A DNA stretch of 64,000 nucleotides from Cellulosilyticum lentocellum DSM 5427 (GTDB lineage Bacteria > Bacillota > Clostridia > Lachnospirales > Cellulosilyticaceae). Position numbers and translations under genes: made by a program. The stretch is taken from NCBI RefSeq assembly GCF_000178835.2, contig NC_015275.1, positions 3,625,001 through 3,689,000 of the forward strand, in the 5' to 3' direction. Positions 1 through 8,874 of this stretch are shown here, one piece after another (the first letter of the stretch is position 1; each line of letters begins with the position of its first letter). The notes under the pieces are model-generated. The model ran no database searches and was not told the DNA's origin. It was given only the letters and a program-made list of their open reading frames with translations.

Positions 1-759
<759 letters not shown>

Positions 760-872
760 AAGTTTGTCCGTGTAGTATCTCTACTACTGACTATTTTACT
801 TAGTACAAGTTGTACTGATTCTCATCTCTTATTAGAGACGTAATGAATCGACTGGTTTATAGTTACTATTTT

Positions 873-886
873 GTTTTCAAAGTTCA
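873..886 (-). promoter_or_regulatory. boxA-like rRNA leader element
   Basis: On the minus strand this reads TGAACTTTGAAAAC, close to the leader motif that precedes 16S genes in many Firmicutes and is linked to rRNA antitermination and processing. It sits between the second serine tRNA and the 16S gene. Short inverted repeats follow it (for example CTCTAATAAGAG and GTACAACTTGTAC), which could form the processing stalk of pre-16S RNA. The match is by eye. Confidence 0.5.
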
Positions 887-910
887 TTTTCAACCTTGTA
901 ATTTAAACAA

Positions 911-999
911 CGGAGAAGGAGGGATTTGAACCCTCGCGCCGCTATTAACGACCTACTCCCTTTCCAGGGGAGCCCCTTCGGCCACTTGGGTACTTCTCC
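911..999 (-). tRNA. tRNA-Ser (GGA)
   Basis: The 89-nt gene has a perfect 7-bp acceptor stem (GGAGAAG with CTTCTCC, discriminator G), the anticodon arm CTCCCCTGGAAAGGGAG with anticodon GGA, a long class II variable arm and the T-arm core GGTTCAAATCC. The long variable arm and discriminator G are as expected for serine. No CCA is encoded. It lies 33 nt downstream of tRNA-Ser(UGA) and about 150 nt upstream of 16S, so it is probably cut from a tRNA-rRNA precursor. Confidence 0.97.
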
Positions 1000-1032
1000 A
1001 TAGTGCTTCTCCACCACAAAAAACAAGATTAA

Positions 1033-1118
1033 CGGAGAGACTGGGATTCGAACCCAGGGAGGTGTTACCCTCGCCGGTTTTCAAGACCGGTGCCTTAAAC
1101 CAACTCGACCATCTCTCC
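1033..1118 (-). tRNA. tRNA-Ser (UGA)
   Basis: The 86-nt gene has a 7-bp acceptor stem (GGAGAGA with TCTCTCC, discriminator G), the anticodon arm CCGGTCTTGAAAACCGG with anticodon UGA, a long variable arm and T-arm core GGTTCGAATCC. It is a class II serine tRNA that reads UCA and related codons. No CCA is encoded. It is the first gene after the promoter at 1157-1185. Confidence 0.97.
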
Positions 1119-1156
1119 ATATTTTATTATCACTTCGACCTTAGTCGACCTAATAA

Positions 1157-1185
1157 ATTCTACACTACTCATTTTATCTTGTCAA
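1157..1185 (-). promoter_or_regulatory. Strong promoter of the tRNA-Ser/16S transcript
   Basis: On the minus strand a perfect -35 TTGACA (1180-1185) is separated by exactly 17 nt from the -10 TAGAAT (1157-1162). Transcription would start about 30 nt before tRNA-Ser(UGA). No similarly good promoter was seen between the tRNAs and 16S, so the rRNA operon may be transcribed from here. Confidence 0.75.
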
Positions 1186-1385
1186 TATTTATTTAACTCA
1201 TTCCTTCTATAAATATTGCCTCGTCGTTAGTGCTTATTTAATATATCATAGCATTTGTCATAGGTCAACACTTTTTTAGCATTTTTTATTCCTTTTTTTA
1301 GTAGTCTTTGCTTCCTGTGAATTCTCATATTATTCTTATTGTATTATTACTTTTCCCTCCAATTAATCTATTTTTACTTATCGTA

Positions 1386-2084
1386 TTACCCCTTTTGATT
1401 TTTTAACACTGCTTCTCCTATTATTAAATCTTCTGGTGTTGTAATTTTTATATTCGTATAATCTCCCTGAACAATATATACTGCTTTTCCATACGCTTCA
1501 ACTAACATACTATCATCTGTTACTGCTAGATTTTCGCTTTTGGCATATGCATATGCTTTTAATAATAATTCCTTTGAAAAGCTTTGTGGCGTTTGTATAG
1601 ACCATAGAGTAGTACGATTAGGCGTATCTATCACCATTTGCTTTTTATTATCTACAACTTTAATTGTATCTTTTACAGGAACAGCTACAACTGTTGCTTC
1701 TTTTTCTATTGTTAATTTCAAAGCTTCTCGTATTATCTTTTCTTTAATGAATGGTCTCGCTCCATCATGAATCATGACATATTTAGTATCATTAGACGTT
1801 GCCAATAATCCATTATATACAGAATCCTGTCTTTCTGTTCCTCCCGATACAATTTTCCTTACTTTATTAAAAGAATACTTCTCTACAATATCCTTTTTCA
1901 CTTTGTTAATCTCATCCTCTGACACTACTAGAATGATTTCTTGAATTAGCTCACATTTATCAAATGCCTCTATTGTATGCGCTAATACTTCTTTATTGCT
2001 TAATAAAATATATTGTTTCTTTATCGACATTCCCATACGTTTGCCACTACCGCCAGCTACTATAATTGCCGTTACTTTCTCCAT
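1386..2084 (-). CDS. ispD: 2-C-methyl-D-erythritol 4-phosphate cytidylyltransferase IspD
   Basis: IspD transfers CMP from CTP to MEP in the cytoplasmic non-mevalonate isoprenoid pathway. The product is 232 aa, the usual length. It starts with the nucleotide-binding signature VAGGSGKRMG followed by K-Q (residues 8-23), and has HDGARPF, the VPVKDTIK segment and WSIQTPQSF, all typical of the family. An upstream ATG at 2111 is in frame, but the start at 2084 follows AAAGGAG/AGAAGG signals and matches family N termini. The gene stands alone; ispF is not next to it. The YacL-like PIN/TRAM gene that often sits beside ispD in Firmicutes is 2.6 kb away. Confidence 0.95.
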   Translation of the reverse strand: MEKVTAIIVAGGSGKRMGMSIKKQYILLSNKEVLAHTIEAFDKCELIQEIILVVSEDEINKVKKDIVEKYSFNKVRKIVSGGTERQDSVYNGLLATSNDTKYVMIHDGARPFIKEKIIREALKLTIEKEATVVAVPVKDTIKVVDNKKQMVIDTPNRTTLWSIQTPQSFSKELLLKAYAYAKSENLAVTDDSMLVEAYGKAVYIVQGDYTNIKITTPEDLIIGEAVLKNQKG

Positions 2085-2188
2085 CCTTCTGTCTTCTCCT
2101 TTATATAACATAATTTACTTTATATATACCCTCATTTAATCTTTATTATATTTTCACTCATCTAATTTTGTAAATACAAAAAAAACCG

Positions 2189-2217
2189 TTGTTAATATCT
2201 ATTCTTACCTATATAAT
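2189..2217 (+). promoter_or_regulatory. Putative sigma-A promoter of the permease gene
   Basis: TTGTTA (2189-2194), a 17-nt spacer and a perfect TATAAT (2212-2217) lie about 48 nt before the permease ATG at 2265, giving a leader of about 40 nt. Confidence 0.6.
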
Positions 2218-2264
2218 TGATTTATTATTTGTTATTGACTTATGACAACAAAGGGAGGATTTAC

Positions 2265-3587
2265 ATGACATCAAAAAACAAATATGGTCTTTTGACCTGC
2301 ATTACTATGATTGTAGGCGTTGTTATCGGCTCGGGTATTTTCTTTAAAAGTGATGATATCTTAGTAGCTACTAATGGTAACATTTTTTTAGGTGCATTAG
2401 CATTCTGTATTGCTGCTATTAGTATCATTTTTGGCAGCCTAACTGTAGCAGAATTAGCGGCTCGCACAGATAAACCAGGTGGCCCTATAAGTTATGCTGA
2501 AGATGCCTATAATGGTGGTATCGCTTGTGCTTTGGGTTGGTTTCAAGTCTTTTTATACTATCCTACACTTATTGCTGTTGTATGCTATGTTGTAGGTATT
2601 TATACTTGTATCTTATTTGGCTTAAGCGCTACTTTAGAGTTACAAATACTTATTGGCTTAATTGCTACACTTATCATCTTTTTAATCAACATACTTTCCG
2701 CAAAACTTGCTGGACTTTGCCAAAATGTAGCTACTTTCATCAAACTTATTCCTCTATTACTAATTGGTATAGCCGGTTTTATATTTGGTGATCCAAGTTC
2801 TGCTATAGAAATTACAACCCCAGAATTTCAGTCTGCTACTTGGCTTAGCGCGCTTATTCCTATTGTTTTTGCTTTTGATGGTTGGATTGTATCAACTGCT
2901 ATTTCTCATGAGGTTAAAAATGCAAAAAGAAATATTCCTATTGCATTAATATTTTCTCCTCTCCTTGTACTAATTATGTACCTACTTTATTTTATTGGTA
3001 TTAGTATTTATTTAGGTCCTGAAACAATTATTGCCACTAAAGATGCTCACGTAGAATTAGTCGCAACCCAATTATTTGGTCCATGGAGCGCTAAAGCGTT
3101 GATTATTTTTGTTATTATTTCTGTAGCTGGGACTGCTAATGGATTAACTATGGGACTTAGTCGCCTACCGTATTCATTAGCAATTCGTAATATGTTCCCT
3201 AATGCAAAAAAGGTTTCTTCAATAGATAAAAGGTTAGACATTCCATTATATTCATATCTAATTGCCCTAGGCATCACCTTGTTTTGGTTAGCTATGCATT
3301 ATATTACTACTAAATTTAATATATTAGGTGGATCTGATGTTTCTGAAATATCTACTACACTTAATTATGTTCTATTTATTCTTTTATATGTGCATGTGCT
3401 TCGTTTAGGTATTAAAGGTGAAATCAAAAGCTTTTGGAAAGGGAAAGTCAACCCTATATTTGCTATTTTAGGATCACTTATTATTTTATATGTAGGGATG
3501 CAAAATCCTTTATTTATTTTCTATATTTCATTCTGCAGTATTATACTTATTATTGCTTATAGATTCTGGAAAAAATCTGTTGCCTAA
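2265..3587 (+). CDS. APC-family amino acid permease (SteT/LAT-like)
   Basis: A 440-aa integral membrane protein with about 12 hydrophobic segments. The first helix carries the APC consensus GVVIGSGIFF (about residues 16-25), the substrate-binding loop of the amino acid-polyamine-organocation superfamily. GGPISYAEDAYNGG follows in helix 3, as in serine/threonine and LAT-type exchangers such as B. subtilis SteT. Substrate specificity cannot be read from sequence. The ATG at 2265 is preceded by GGGAGG with good spacing; an earlier in-frame start at 2217 lies inside the promoter. It is monocistronic and ends in a strong hairpin at 3632-3684. Confidence 0.88.
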   Translation: MTSKNKYGLLTCITMIVGVVIGSGIFFKSDDILVATNGNIFLGALAFCIAAISIIFGSLTVAELAARTDKPGGPISYAEDAYNGGIACALGWFQVFLYYPTLIAVVCYVVGIYTCILFGLSATLELQILIGLIATLIIFLINILSAKLAGLCQNVATFIKLIPLLLIGIAGFIFGDPSSAIEITTPEFQSATWLSALIPIVFAFDGWIVSTAISHEVKNAKRNIPIALIFSPLLVLIMYLLYFIGISIYLGPETIIATKDAHVELVATQLFGPWSAKALIIFVIISVAGTANGLTMGLSRLPYSLAIRNMFPNAKKVSSIDKRLDIPLYSYLIALGITLFWLAMHYITTKFNILGGSDVSEISTTLNYVLFILLYVHVLRLGIKGEIKSFWKGKVNPIFAILGSLIILYVGMQNPLFIFYISFCSIILIIAYRFWKKSVA

Positions 3588-3631
3588 GAGTATTTATAGC
3601 ACCCTATAAAATGATATAGGTTTCATTCATT

Positions 3632-3684
3632 AATCAAAATAAGCCTACTGAAATATTTAATATTTCAGTAGGCTTATTTTGATT
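3632..3684. terminator. Perfect 24-bp hairpin, bidirectional terminator
   Basis: Arms 3632-3655 and 3661-3684 are exact inverted complements around a TTTAA loop, with T-rich and A-rich edges. It ends the permease transcript and may also stop leftward transcription. The rest of 3588-3887 has no gene. A weaker inverted repeat (ATACTTCT 3819-3826 with AGAAGTAT 3863-3870) may terminate the VanZ-like gene. Confidence 0.8.
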
Positions 3685-3887
3685 TAAAACCTGATTTATT
3701 TGAACCCTGTTAAATACTACTTTGACTTGTAGCTATTATTTATATTTTTTTATAATCATTATTCAGCTTATGAATATATTAATTCTATCTATATGTTTTT
3801 AGGTATAAAAGGTGTGATATACTTCTATGTTCTCTTATTAGAACAACAGAAATAGTGACCTTAGAAGTATTATTAATTTTAAATTGC

Positions 3888-4253
3888 TTACCCTTTTACT
3901 TTTTTTCCATAAAAATATCTTATTATAACTATTACTATAATACTACCTATTGTATCTGCTAAAAAATCTTTTATGTCACAGGAGCGCCCTTCTACTAAGT
4001 ATTGTAGTAGTTCCGTAATAATAGCAAATATTTCTATTAAGATCCATGGCAAAAGTATGGATGGTATTTTTCTCTTCTCAAAAAAATACTCTCCATAAAA
4101 ACAGAGTGTTAAAAATCCAAACATTCCTGCATGAACTAGTTTATCAATATGAGGAATACTTACAGATGGCACATCATCAGCCGGCATTAACACTGCTATT
4201 AAAATAAGTATGATTGATAGTACTGTAAACTTATAATTTTTTATATGATTCAT
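3888..4253 (-). CDS. VanZ-like family membrane protein
   Basis: A 121-aa protein with four predicted membrane segments. It shows the VanZ-like pattern: IPHIDKLVHAGMFGFLTL near residues 35-52 (the D-K-x-x-H motif) and a late ELLQ..GR.CDIKDFLADTIGS block. VanZ itself gives low-level teicoplanin resistance; the function of such chromosomal stand-alone homologues is mostly unknown. Two in-frame ATGs are adjacent (4256 and 4253). The second has the better distance from AAGGAG, so I chose 4253. It is transcribed alone. Confidence 0.8.
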   Translation of the reverse strand: MNHIKNYKFTVLSIILILIAVLMPADDVPSVSIPHIDKLVHAGMFGFLTLCFYGEYFFEKRKIPSILLPWILIEIFAIITELLQYLVEGRSCDIKDFLADTIGSIIVIVIIRYFYGKKVKG

Positions 4254-4410
4254 CATATTCTCCTTACATTTTAGACTTTGCAAATTCTATGATATGGTAT
4301 TAACTTTATTCTTTGTTTAGCTTATTCTTTTGTTATTTAATTTATCTTGCCCGTATCTTCTACTTATTCTCTATCTTTATTTCTTTCCTTTTATTTCTTA
4401 ATTTTTAGCT

Positions 4411-4487
4411 CTTATCTTTTATCTTTTATCTTTTATCTCTTATCCCTTATCTCTTATCTCTTATCTCTCAGCTCTTCTCTCTTAGTT
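4411..4487. repeat. Heptanucleotide tandem repeat (CTTATCT/TTTATCT)
   Basis: About eight near-perfect 7-nt units of the form (C/T)TTATC(T/C) run from 4411 to 4466, followed by two or three decayed units to about 4487. The T-rich stretch from about 4345 looks like older decayed copies. It lies in the 456-nt gap between the VanZ-like gene and the PIN/TRAM gene. An open frame across it is an artefact of the low-complexity sequence. The copy number may vary between strains. Confidence 0.75.
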
Positions 4488-4547
4488 CCAATCATTGTGC
4501 TGATGCTAACTATAATAGCCGCTGGTATTTTAATCTCAGTAACATAT

Positions 4548-4598
4548 AAAAAGGGTAATGGTATTAAGCTTGATTTCAGCCTACTGCCTTACCCTTTT
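4548..4598 (-). terminator. Putative terminator of the rnz-tsaD-PIN run
   Basis: AAAAAGGGTAA (4548-4558) can pair with TTACCCTTTT (4589-4598). On the minus strand the right half of the stem runs into T residues. It lies about 110 nt past the PIN/TRAM stop codon. The stem is interrupted by a long loop, so it is weaker than other terminators here. Confidence 0.45.
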
Positions 4599-4709
4599 AT
4601 TTGCCTATTGTGAATTAATCCGTTTATTTAGTCTAAGATGCATTGTTTCTATCTGAGTTTAAACTTTTATATAAACTGCTCTAATTTGTTATATAGATTG
4701 ATCTATAGC

Positions 4710-5765
4710 TTACTCTTCAACTTTAGCAAAAATCATTCGCCCCGCTGAGGTTTGTAATACAGTACTTACTATTACTTTAATAGTAGACCCTACATATTTT
4801 CTACCATTTTCTATGACAATCATTGTACCATCATTCAAATAGGCTAAACCTTGTTCTTGTTCTTTTCCTTCTTTTACTACCAAAACCTTCATTTCCTCAT
4901 TAGGTAACACAACTTGCTTAATGGCATTTGCTAAATCATTAATATTAAGTACTTGTACTTTTTGAAGTTTTGCTACTTTATTAAGGTTAAAATCATTAGT
5001 TACAATCTTGCCTTGAATTTCATTGGCTAATTTTAAAAGTTTACTGTCTACTTCTTGCAATTCTGGATAGTCAATCTCCATAACCTCAACCGCCGCTATA
5101 CGTGCGCTTTTCAGTTCATTTAAAATGTCAAGACCTCTTCTTCCCCTATTTCGTTTAAGAGAATCTGAGGAATCAGCAATATGTCTTAGTTCATCTAACA
5201 CAAATGAAGGTATGATGACTTTCCCTTCAATAAATCCAGTACTCATAATATCTAAAATGCGCCCATCAATGATGACACTAGTATCTAATATTTTAGGTTG
5301 ACAATGAGTTAAAATATCACCAGTTTTACTAATCCAGCCCTTGATTTCACCTTTTTTCAAGTGAACCAAATAAATTCCAAAGCATCCCAAACCTATATAT
5401 AATAATAAAATAAATATTTGGCTTACTAGATTATCTCTTTCCATTTTAAAAGCATTACTTGTTAAGCTAGCTACATATAATCCAATGCCTAGGCCTATAA
5501 TATACATTAAAATTTCTTGCATTGGGTACCTACTTAATGTATCTTCTAGCTTACTAGCTAATCGGCGTGCTAAAGGAATACTTAAAGAAAAAAACATAAG
5601 TGCAAATGATAAAATAAAAATAATAAGTTCCTTATTAATATAAATACTATTAAGTGTTCCTTCTATTGTTGTTGGAATAATACCTATTAGCTCTAAATGC
5701 ATTGTTCCTGCGGTTATCAATCCTGCTATTAATCCTGATAATAATATTCTCAGAATATTTTTCAT
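4710..5765 (-). CDS. YacL-like membrane PIN/TRAM domain protein
   Basis: 351 aa. Four hydrophobic segments (about 5-25, 45-65, 85-105, 115-135) anchor the protein. A PIN nuclease-fold domain starts at LDTSVIIDGR (first acidic residue D161) and continues through FVLDELRHIAD and the RNRGRRGLDIL block. A TRAM RNA-binding domain follows at about 290-351. This is the architecture of B. subtilis YacL. PIN domains are metal-dependent RNases, but the substrate of YacL-type proteins is not established. It lies 21 nt after tsaD, as the last gene of the run. Confidence 0.88.
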   Translation of the reverse strand: MKNILRILLSGLIAGLITAGTMHLELIGIIPTTIEGTLNSIYINKELIIFILSFALMFFSLSIPLARRLASKLEDTLSRYPMQEILMYIIGLGIGLYVASLTSNAFKMERDNLVSQIFILLLYIGLGCFGIYLVHLKKGEIKGWISKTGDILTHCQPKILDTSVIIDGRILDIMSTGFIEGKVIIPSFVLDELRHIADSSDSLKRNRGRRGLDILNELKSARIAAVEVMEIDYPELQEVDSKLLKLANEIQGKIVTNDFNLNKVAKLQKVQVLNINDLANAIKQVVLPNEEMKVLVVKEGKEQEQGLAYLNDGTMIVIENGRKYVGSTIKVIVSTVLQTSAGRMIFAKVEE

Positions 5766-5786
5766 TGCAATCTCCTTTCTGTAGGA

Positions 5787-6803
5787 TTATCTTCCACCAA
5801 TAGGCAAGTTAGGTACTGCATTCAGACTCATATCTGCTCTTGTCCCTTTTAAATATTCATAATAAGCTGCACACCCTATCATAGCCGCATTATCTGTACA
5901 AAGTATAAGCTCTGGATAATATAATTTTTTACCCTTCTCATCACAGGCTTTCTGCATAGCTTCTCTTAGGCCTTGATTTGCTGCAACTCCACCTGCCAAA
6001 GCAATCTTAGGTATATTTTTTTCCTCTGCTAATTGTAATGTCTTTCCCACTAGTACATCCGTTACACTAGCTTGGAATGCTGCTGCTACATCGGCTACAT
6101 TGATAGGTTCATCTTTCATTTTACAGCCATTAATATAATTAAGCACTGCAGATTTTAAACCACTGAAGCTAAAATCATAACTCCCATCTTGCATTGCTCT
6201 AGGAAATTTAATAGCTTCTTTATTTCCTTCTTTTGCAAGCTTGTCAATCTTTGGGCCACCTGGATAGCTCAGACTCATAGCTCTAGCTACTTTATCATAA
6301 GCTTCACCTGCGGCATCATCTCTTGTACGTCCCATAATTTCGTAAGTAGTATAATCTTTCACATGTACCAAATGTGTATGCCCACCTGATACTACTAAAC
6401 ACAGAAATGGTGGTTCTAATTCTGGATGTGCAATATAATTCGCTGCTATATGCCCTTCTATATGATGTACCCCAACTAAAGGTTTACTTTTTGCAAAAGC
6501 AATAGACTTAGCAGCCATAACTCCCACTAATAGTGCTCCTACTAATCCTGGTCCATACGTAACACCTACAACGTCTATATCGTCTAGTGCTAGACCTGCT
6601 GTTTTTAAAGCTTCTTTTATAACTAAGTTAATTTTTTCTACATGCATTCTTGAAGCAATCTCTGGTACAACACCGCCATATTGTTCATGTAAAGCAATCT
6701 GTGTAGAAATAGTGTTAGCTAATACCTCACGACCATTTCTTACAACTGCTACCGATGTCTCATCACAGGATGTTTCAATAGCAAGTATTGTTAAATCCTT
6801 CAT
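5787..6803 (-). CDS. tsaD: tRNA N6-adenosine threonylcarbamoyltransferase TsaD
   Basis: TsaD transfers the threonylcarbamoyl group to A37 of ANN-decoding tRNAs (t6A), together with TsaB, TsaC and TsaE. It is 338 aa, the normal length. The N terminus [14 protein letters not shown] is the ASKHA-fold phosphate loop. The metal-binding pair lies in HHIEGH (H114 and H118). [18 protein letters not shown] and the late CTDNAAMIG block are all present. It follows the frameshifted gene by 20 nt and precedes the PIN/TRAM gene by 21 nt, so the three are probably co-transcribed. Confidence 0.96.
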   Translation of the reverse strand: MKDLTILAIETSCDETSVAVVRNGREVLANTISTQIALHEQYGGVVPEIASRMHVEKINLVIKEALKTAGLALDDIDVVGVTYGPGLVGALLVGVMAAKSIAFAKSKPLVGVHHIEGHIAANYIAHPELEPPFLCLVVSGGHTHLVHVKDYTTYEIMGRTRDDAAGEAYDKVARAMSLSYPGGPKIDKLAKEGNKEAIKFPRAMQDGSYDFSFSGLKSAVLNYINGCKMKDEPINVADVAAAFQASVTDVLVGKTLQLAEEKNIPKIALAGGVAANQGLREAMQKACDEKGKKLYYPELILCTDNAAMIGCAAYYEYLKGTRADMSLNAVPNLPIGGR

Positions 6804-6823
6804 GTTTATTCCTCCACGTTGGC

Positions 6824-7407
6824 TTATTCATTATTTGATGTTGTTTGACTTTGAGTAGAATCCTCCTCACTTTTCTGAGTTTCCCATGATTGGATTTTCC
6901 ACATTCCGTCTTCTTTAACTAAACTATACTCTTTAGTAATATTACCTTTATTAGTTCCATGTTTCACCACAACTCCAGCAGAATCATTTTGGCTATTGTC
7001 AGAATCCTTAATGATTGTTACATCCATAATCTCACTATTAATCATAATAAGTGGTTTATCTTCATTTTCTAATCTCTCAGCAATTAGACCACTCACTTGA
7101 GTTTCTATAGGGTTTACTTCTTGAAGGCGTTTAGTATATAGCATTCTTAAAGCTTCTGCATATGCAGTCAATTCTTCATCCTTTATATCTGAGCTATATC
7201 CAATACGCATTAATTCATTATGCTTTTCAACTACTTCTTTAGGTGTACTAGGATAACTTTCTCCTAATTCTTGTGTTATTGTTTGAAGCTTTTCTGTAAC
7301 AGATGCAGATGTACTTACTACTTTTTTTCCTGCCCTGCATTTCTTAAACTTAAACAATATATACCTATAATAACTCCCATTACTAATACTGCTATTATTT
7401 TTTTCAT
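6824..7407 (-). CDS. Membrane-anchored extracytoplasmic protein, needs a -1 frameshift
   Basis: The ATG at 7407 has an ideal AAGGAG signal 7 nt upstream and encodes a typical signal anchor ([17 protein letters not shown]...). That frame stops at a TAG (7318-7320) after 29 codons. The rest of the protein, to 6824, continues in the -1 frame from the A-run at 7322-7328. The point of change is A-AAA-AAG, identical to the slippery site of E. coli dnaX. The joined product would be about 193 aa: anchor, charged helical part, then a beta-rich part with [16 protein letters not shown], which resembles NTF2-like or SnoaL-like lipoproteins, and a Q/S/T-rich tail. A TTG start for the main frame alone would remove the anchor. 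Either recoding or a one-base homopolymer error explains the pattern. Confidence 0.7.
7318..7327 (-). other. dnaX-type slippery heptamer followed by a stop codon
   Basis: Read in the frame of the upstream ATG the codons are GAA-AAA-AAG-TAG, so A-AAA-AAG (7321-7327) is in the correct register for a -1 slip, directly before the in-frame stop. After a slip the reading continues AAA-GTA-GTA into the 160-codon main frame. A one-base deletion in a run of eight A would look the same. Confidence 0.55.
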
Positions 7408-7427
7408 ACAACCTCTCCTTTCAACTA

Positions 7428-8339
7428 CTATTCTTCTGTAAAGTCAATAGTTGTTGTCATTCGGTCATAACCTGCTACAGTGTTTGGGAAGATTTCTTTT
7501 ACCTTATCTATATTAATATAAGACTGTGGTAAGGCCGGACTAAAATGAGTAAGCCACAAAGTTTTTACTCTCGCTTTTTTTGCTAACTCTGCCGCCTCTG
7601 ATGCTAACATATGTTTATGCTTTTTCACTTGAGCTAAATAACTATCATCAGTATACATTCCCTCACAAATAAATAAGTCTGATTCCTGAATGAGTTCTTC
7701 TAATTCTTGTATCGGCCTACAATCTGTACTATATGATACCTTAATGCCCTTTCTTTTATCTCCTAAGACTAAATCAGGTGTATAATAGTCATCTCCAACT
7801 TTAACTTCTTCACCTTGTTGTAGTCTTTTCCAGTATTTTTGAGGAACATTATTGGCTTTTGCTTTTTCTACCATAAATTTAGGTAAACGATAATTCTCAA
7901 TTGTATAAGCAAAGCATTTTACATTGTGTGGCACTGGAAGTGCTGTAATAACAAATTCACCAATTTTTAAGGTTTGTTTTTCATAAGATAGTTCTATAAG
8001 TTCGAGGTCAAATGCTATGTCCTTAGAAACTACTGTCAAACCTTCTACTACTTTTCTAAGTCCTGGTGGTCCAATAATCGTAAGTGGCTCAGTTCTTCCT
8101 GTATTATTGATAGTTAATAATAAGCCTGGTAACCCTGTTACATGATCACCATGATAATGTGTGAAACAAATAACATCTAACGTCTTATATCCCCAGCCTA
8201 GCATACGCATCGTAACTTGAGTTCCTTCACCACAATCTATAAGTAGCTTCCTTCCATTAAATCTAGCTAACATTGCTGTTAGGTAGCGATCAGGAAGCGG
8301 TAACATCCCGCCTGTTCCAAGTAAACAAATGTCTAACAT
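7428..8339 (-). CDS. rnz: Ribonuclease Z (tRNA 3' endonuclease)
   Basis: RNase Z cleaves the 3' trailer of tRNA precursors that lack an encoded CCA, such as the two serine tRNAs here. The protein is 303 aa, the short bacterial form. It begins LLGTGGMLPLPDR and carries the metallo-beta-lactamase signature THYHGDH (H61, H63, D65, H66). Further metal ligands are in SYSTDCRP, EGMY and the final LTHFSP block. It is the first gene of a minus-strand run that continues with the frameshifted gene, tsaD and the PIN/TRAM gene. Confidence 0.95.
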   Translation of the reverse strand: MLDICLLGTGGMLPLPDRYLTAMLARFNGRKLLIDCGEGTQVTMRMLGWGYKTLDVICFTHYHGDHVTGLPGLLLTINNTGRTEPLTIIGPPGLRKVVEGLTVVSKDIAFDLELIELSYEKQTLKIGEFVITALPVPHNVKCFAYTIENYRLPKFMVEKAKANNVPQKYWKRLQQGEEVKVGDDYYTPDLVLGDKRKGIKVSYSTDCRPIQELEELIQESDLFICEGMYTDDSYLAQVKKHKHMLASEAAELAKKARVKTLWLTHFSPALPQSYINIDKVKEIFPNTVAGYDRMTTTIDFTEE

Positions 8340-8420
8340 AATTTTAATTCCTTTCTTTTAATAATGTTATTATATCCTTTTATAGGTTTTCTTACAATCA
8401 TATCTGCTTTTTTACTTTTC

Positions 8421-8435
8421 AGATATCAATTATCG
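8421..8435 (+). promoter_or_regulatory. Possible Fur-type operator of feoAB
   Basis: AGATATCAATTATCG is a partial 7-1-7 inverted repeat that matches the Fur consensus TGATAATNATTATCA at about 10 of 14 positions by eye. It lies 7 nt upstream of the feoA -35 element, where a repressor could block RNA polymerase. Iron control of feo genes is common; the operator assignment here is inference. Confidence 0.3.
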
Positions 8436-8442
8436 TTCCTCA

Positions 8443-8471
8443 TTGACAAACATTTTCATTTTAACTATACT
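8443..8471 (+). promoter_or_regulatory. feoA promoter
   Basis: A perfect TTGACA (8443-8448), a 17-nt spacer and TATACT (8466-8471) lie 36 nt upstream of the feoA ATG. Confidence 0.75.
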
Positions 8472-8506
8472 AAAATTATCTTAAAATAGTATAGGGGGGA
8501 ATTTGT

Positions 8507-8731
8507 ATGAGTAAAGCACTATCAGATTTAAAGCTCGGAGAAAAAGCTACTATTACAAGTATCACTGCACCTCTTCCTATCAAACAACGCTTTATGGATA
8601 TGGGACTTGTAAAAGGAAGTCAAGTAGCAATCGAAAAATTAGCACCTCTAGGTAATCCTATTCAAATTTCATTAAAAGGTTATAGCCTGTGTATTCGTAA
8701 AGAGGATGCCCAATATATACTAATCGCTTAA
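8507..8731 (+). CDS. feoA: Ferrous iron transport protein A
   Basis: A 74-aa SH3-like FeoA domain protein. It has the family pattern: LGEKATITSI near the N terminus, KQRFMDMGLVKGSQV in the middle and LGNPIQISLKGYSLCIRKEDAQYI at the end. FeoA works with the FeoB permease in ferrous iron uptake, probably at the cytoplasmic face of the membrane. GGGGGGA lies before the ATG. It is followed by a hairpin and then feoB, 143 nt downstream. Confidence 0.93.
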   Translation: MSKALSDLKLGEKATITSITAPLPIKQRFMDMGLVKGSQVAIEKLAPLGNPIQISLKGYSLCIRKEDAQYILIA

Positions 8732-8733
8732 AG

Positions 8734-8761
8734 AAGTACTACTAGTTTACTAGTAGTGCTT
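8734..8761 (+). other. Hairpin between feoA and feoB
   Basis: AAGTACTACTAG (8734-8745) pairs with CTAGTAGTGCTT (8750-8761) around a TTTA loop, with one G-T pair. No T-run follows, so it is more likely a processing or mRNA-stability element than a full terminator. It could set the relative amounts of feoA and feoB mRNA. Confidence 0.5.
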
Positions 8762-8874
8762 ATATACTTTATAGAGATTTTATTATCAAAGTGATTATTA
8801 TTTATCAAAAGCTTTATCTTTCTAAAAAACATTATTATAGAGATTTAATTATTTTTATCCTTGGGAGGATTTTT

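Noticed and set aside
4347-4613. Open frame of 88 codons rich in Leu, Ser and Tyr
   Set aside because: It is produced by the 7-nt low-complexity repeat and has no ribosome binding site.
7318-7411. TTG at 7411 as a simple start for the main frame of the frameshifted gene
   Set aside because: It would sit only 3 nt from the ribosome binding site and would lose the signal anchor that the neighbouring ATG frame clearly encodes.
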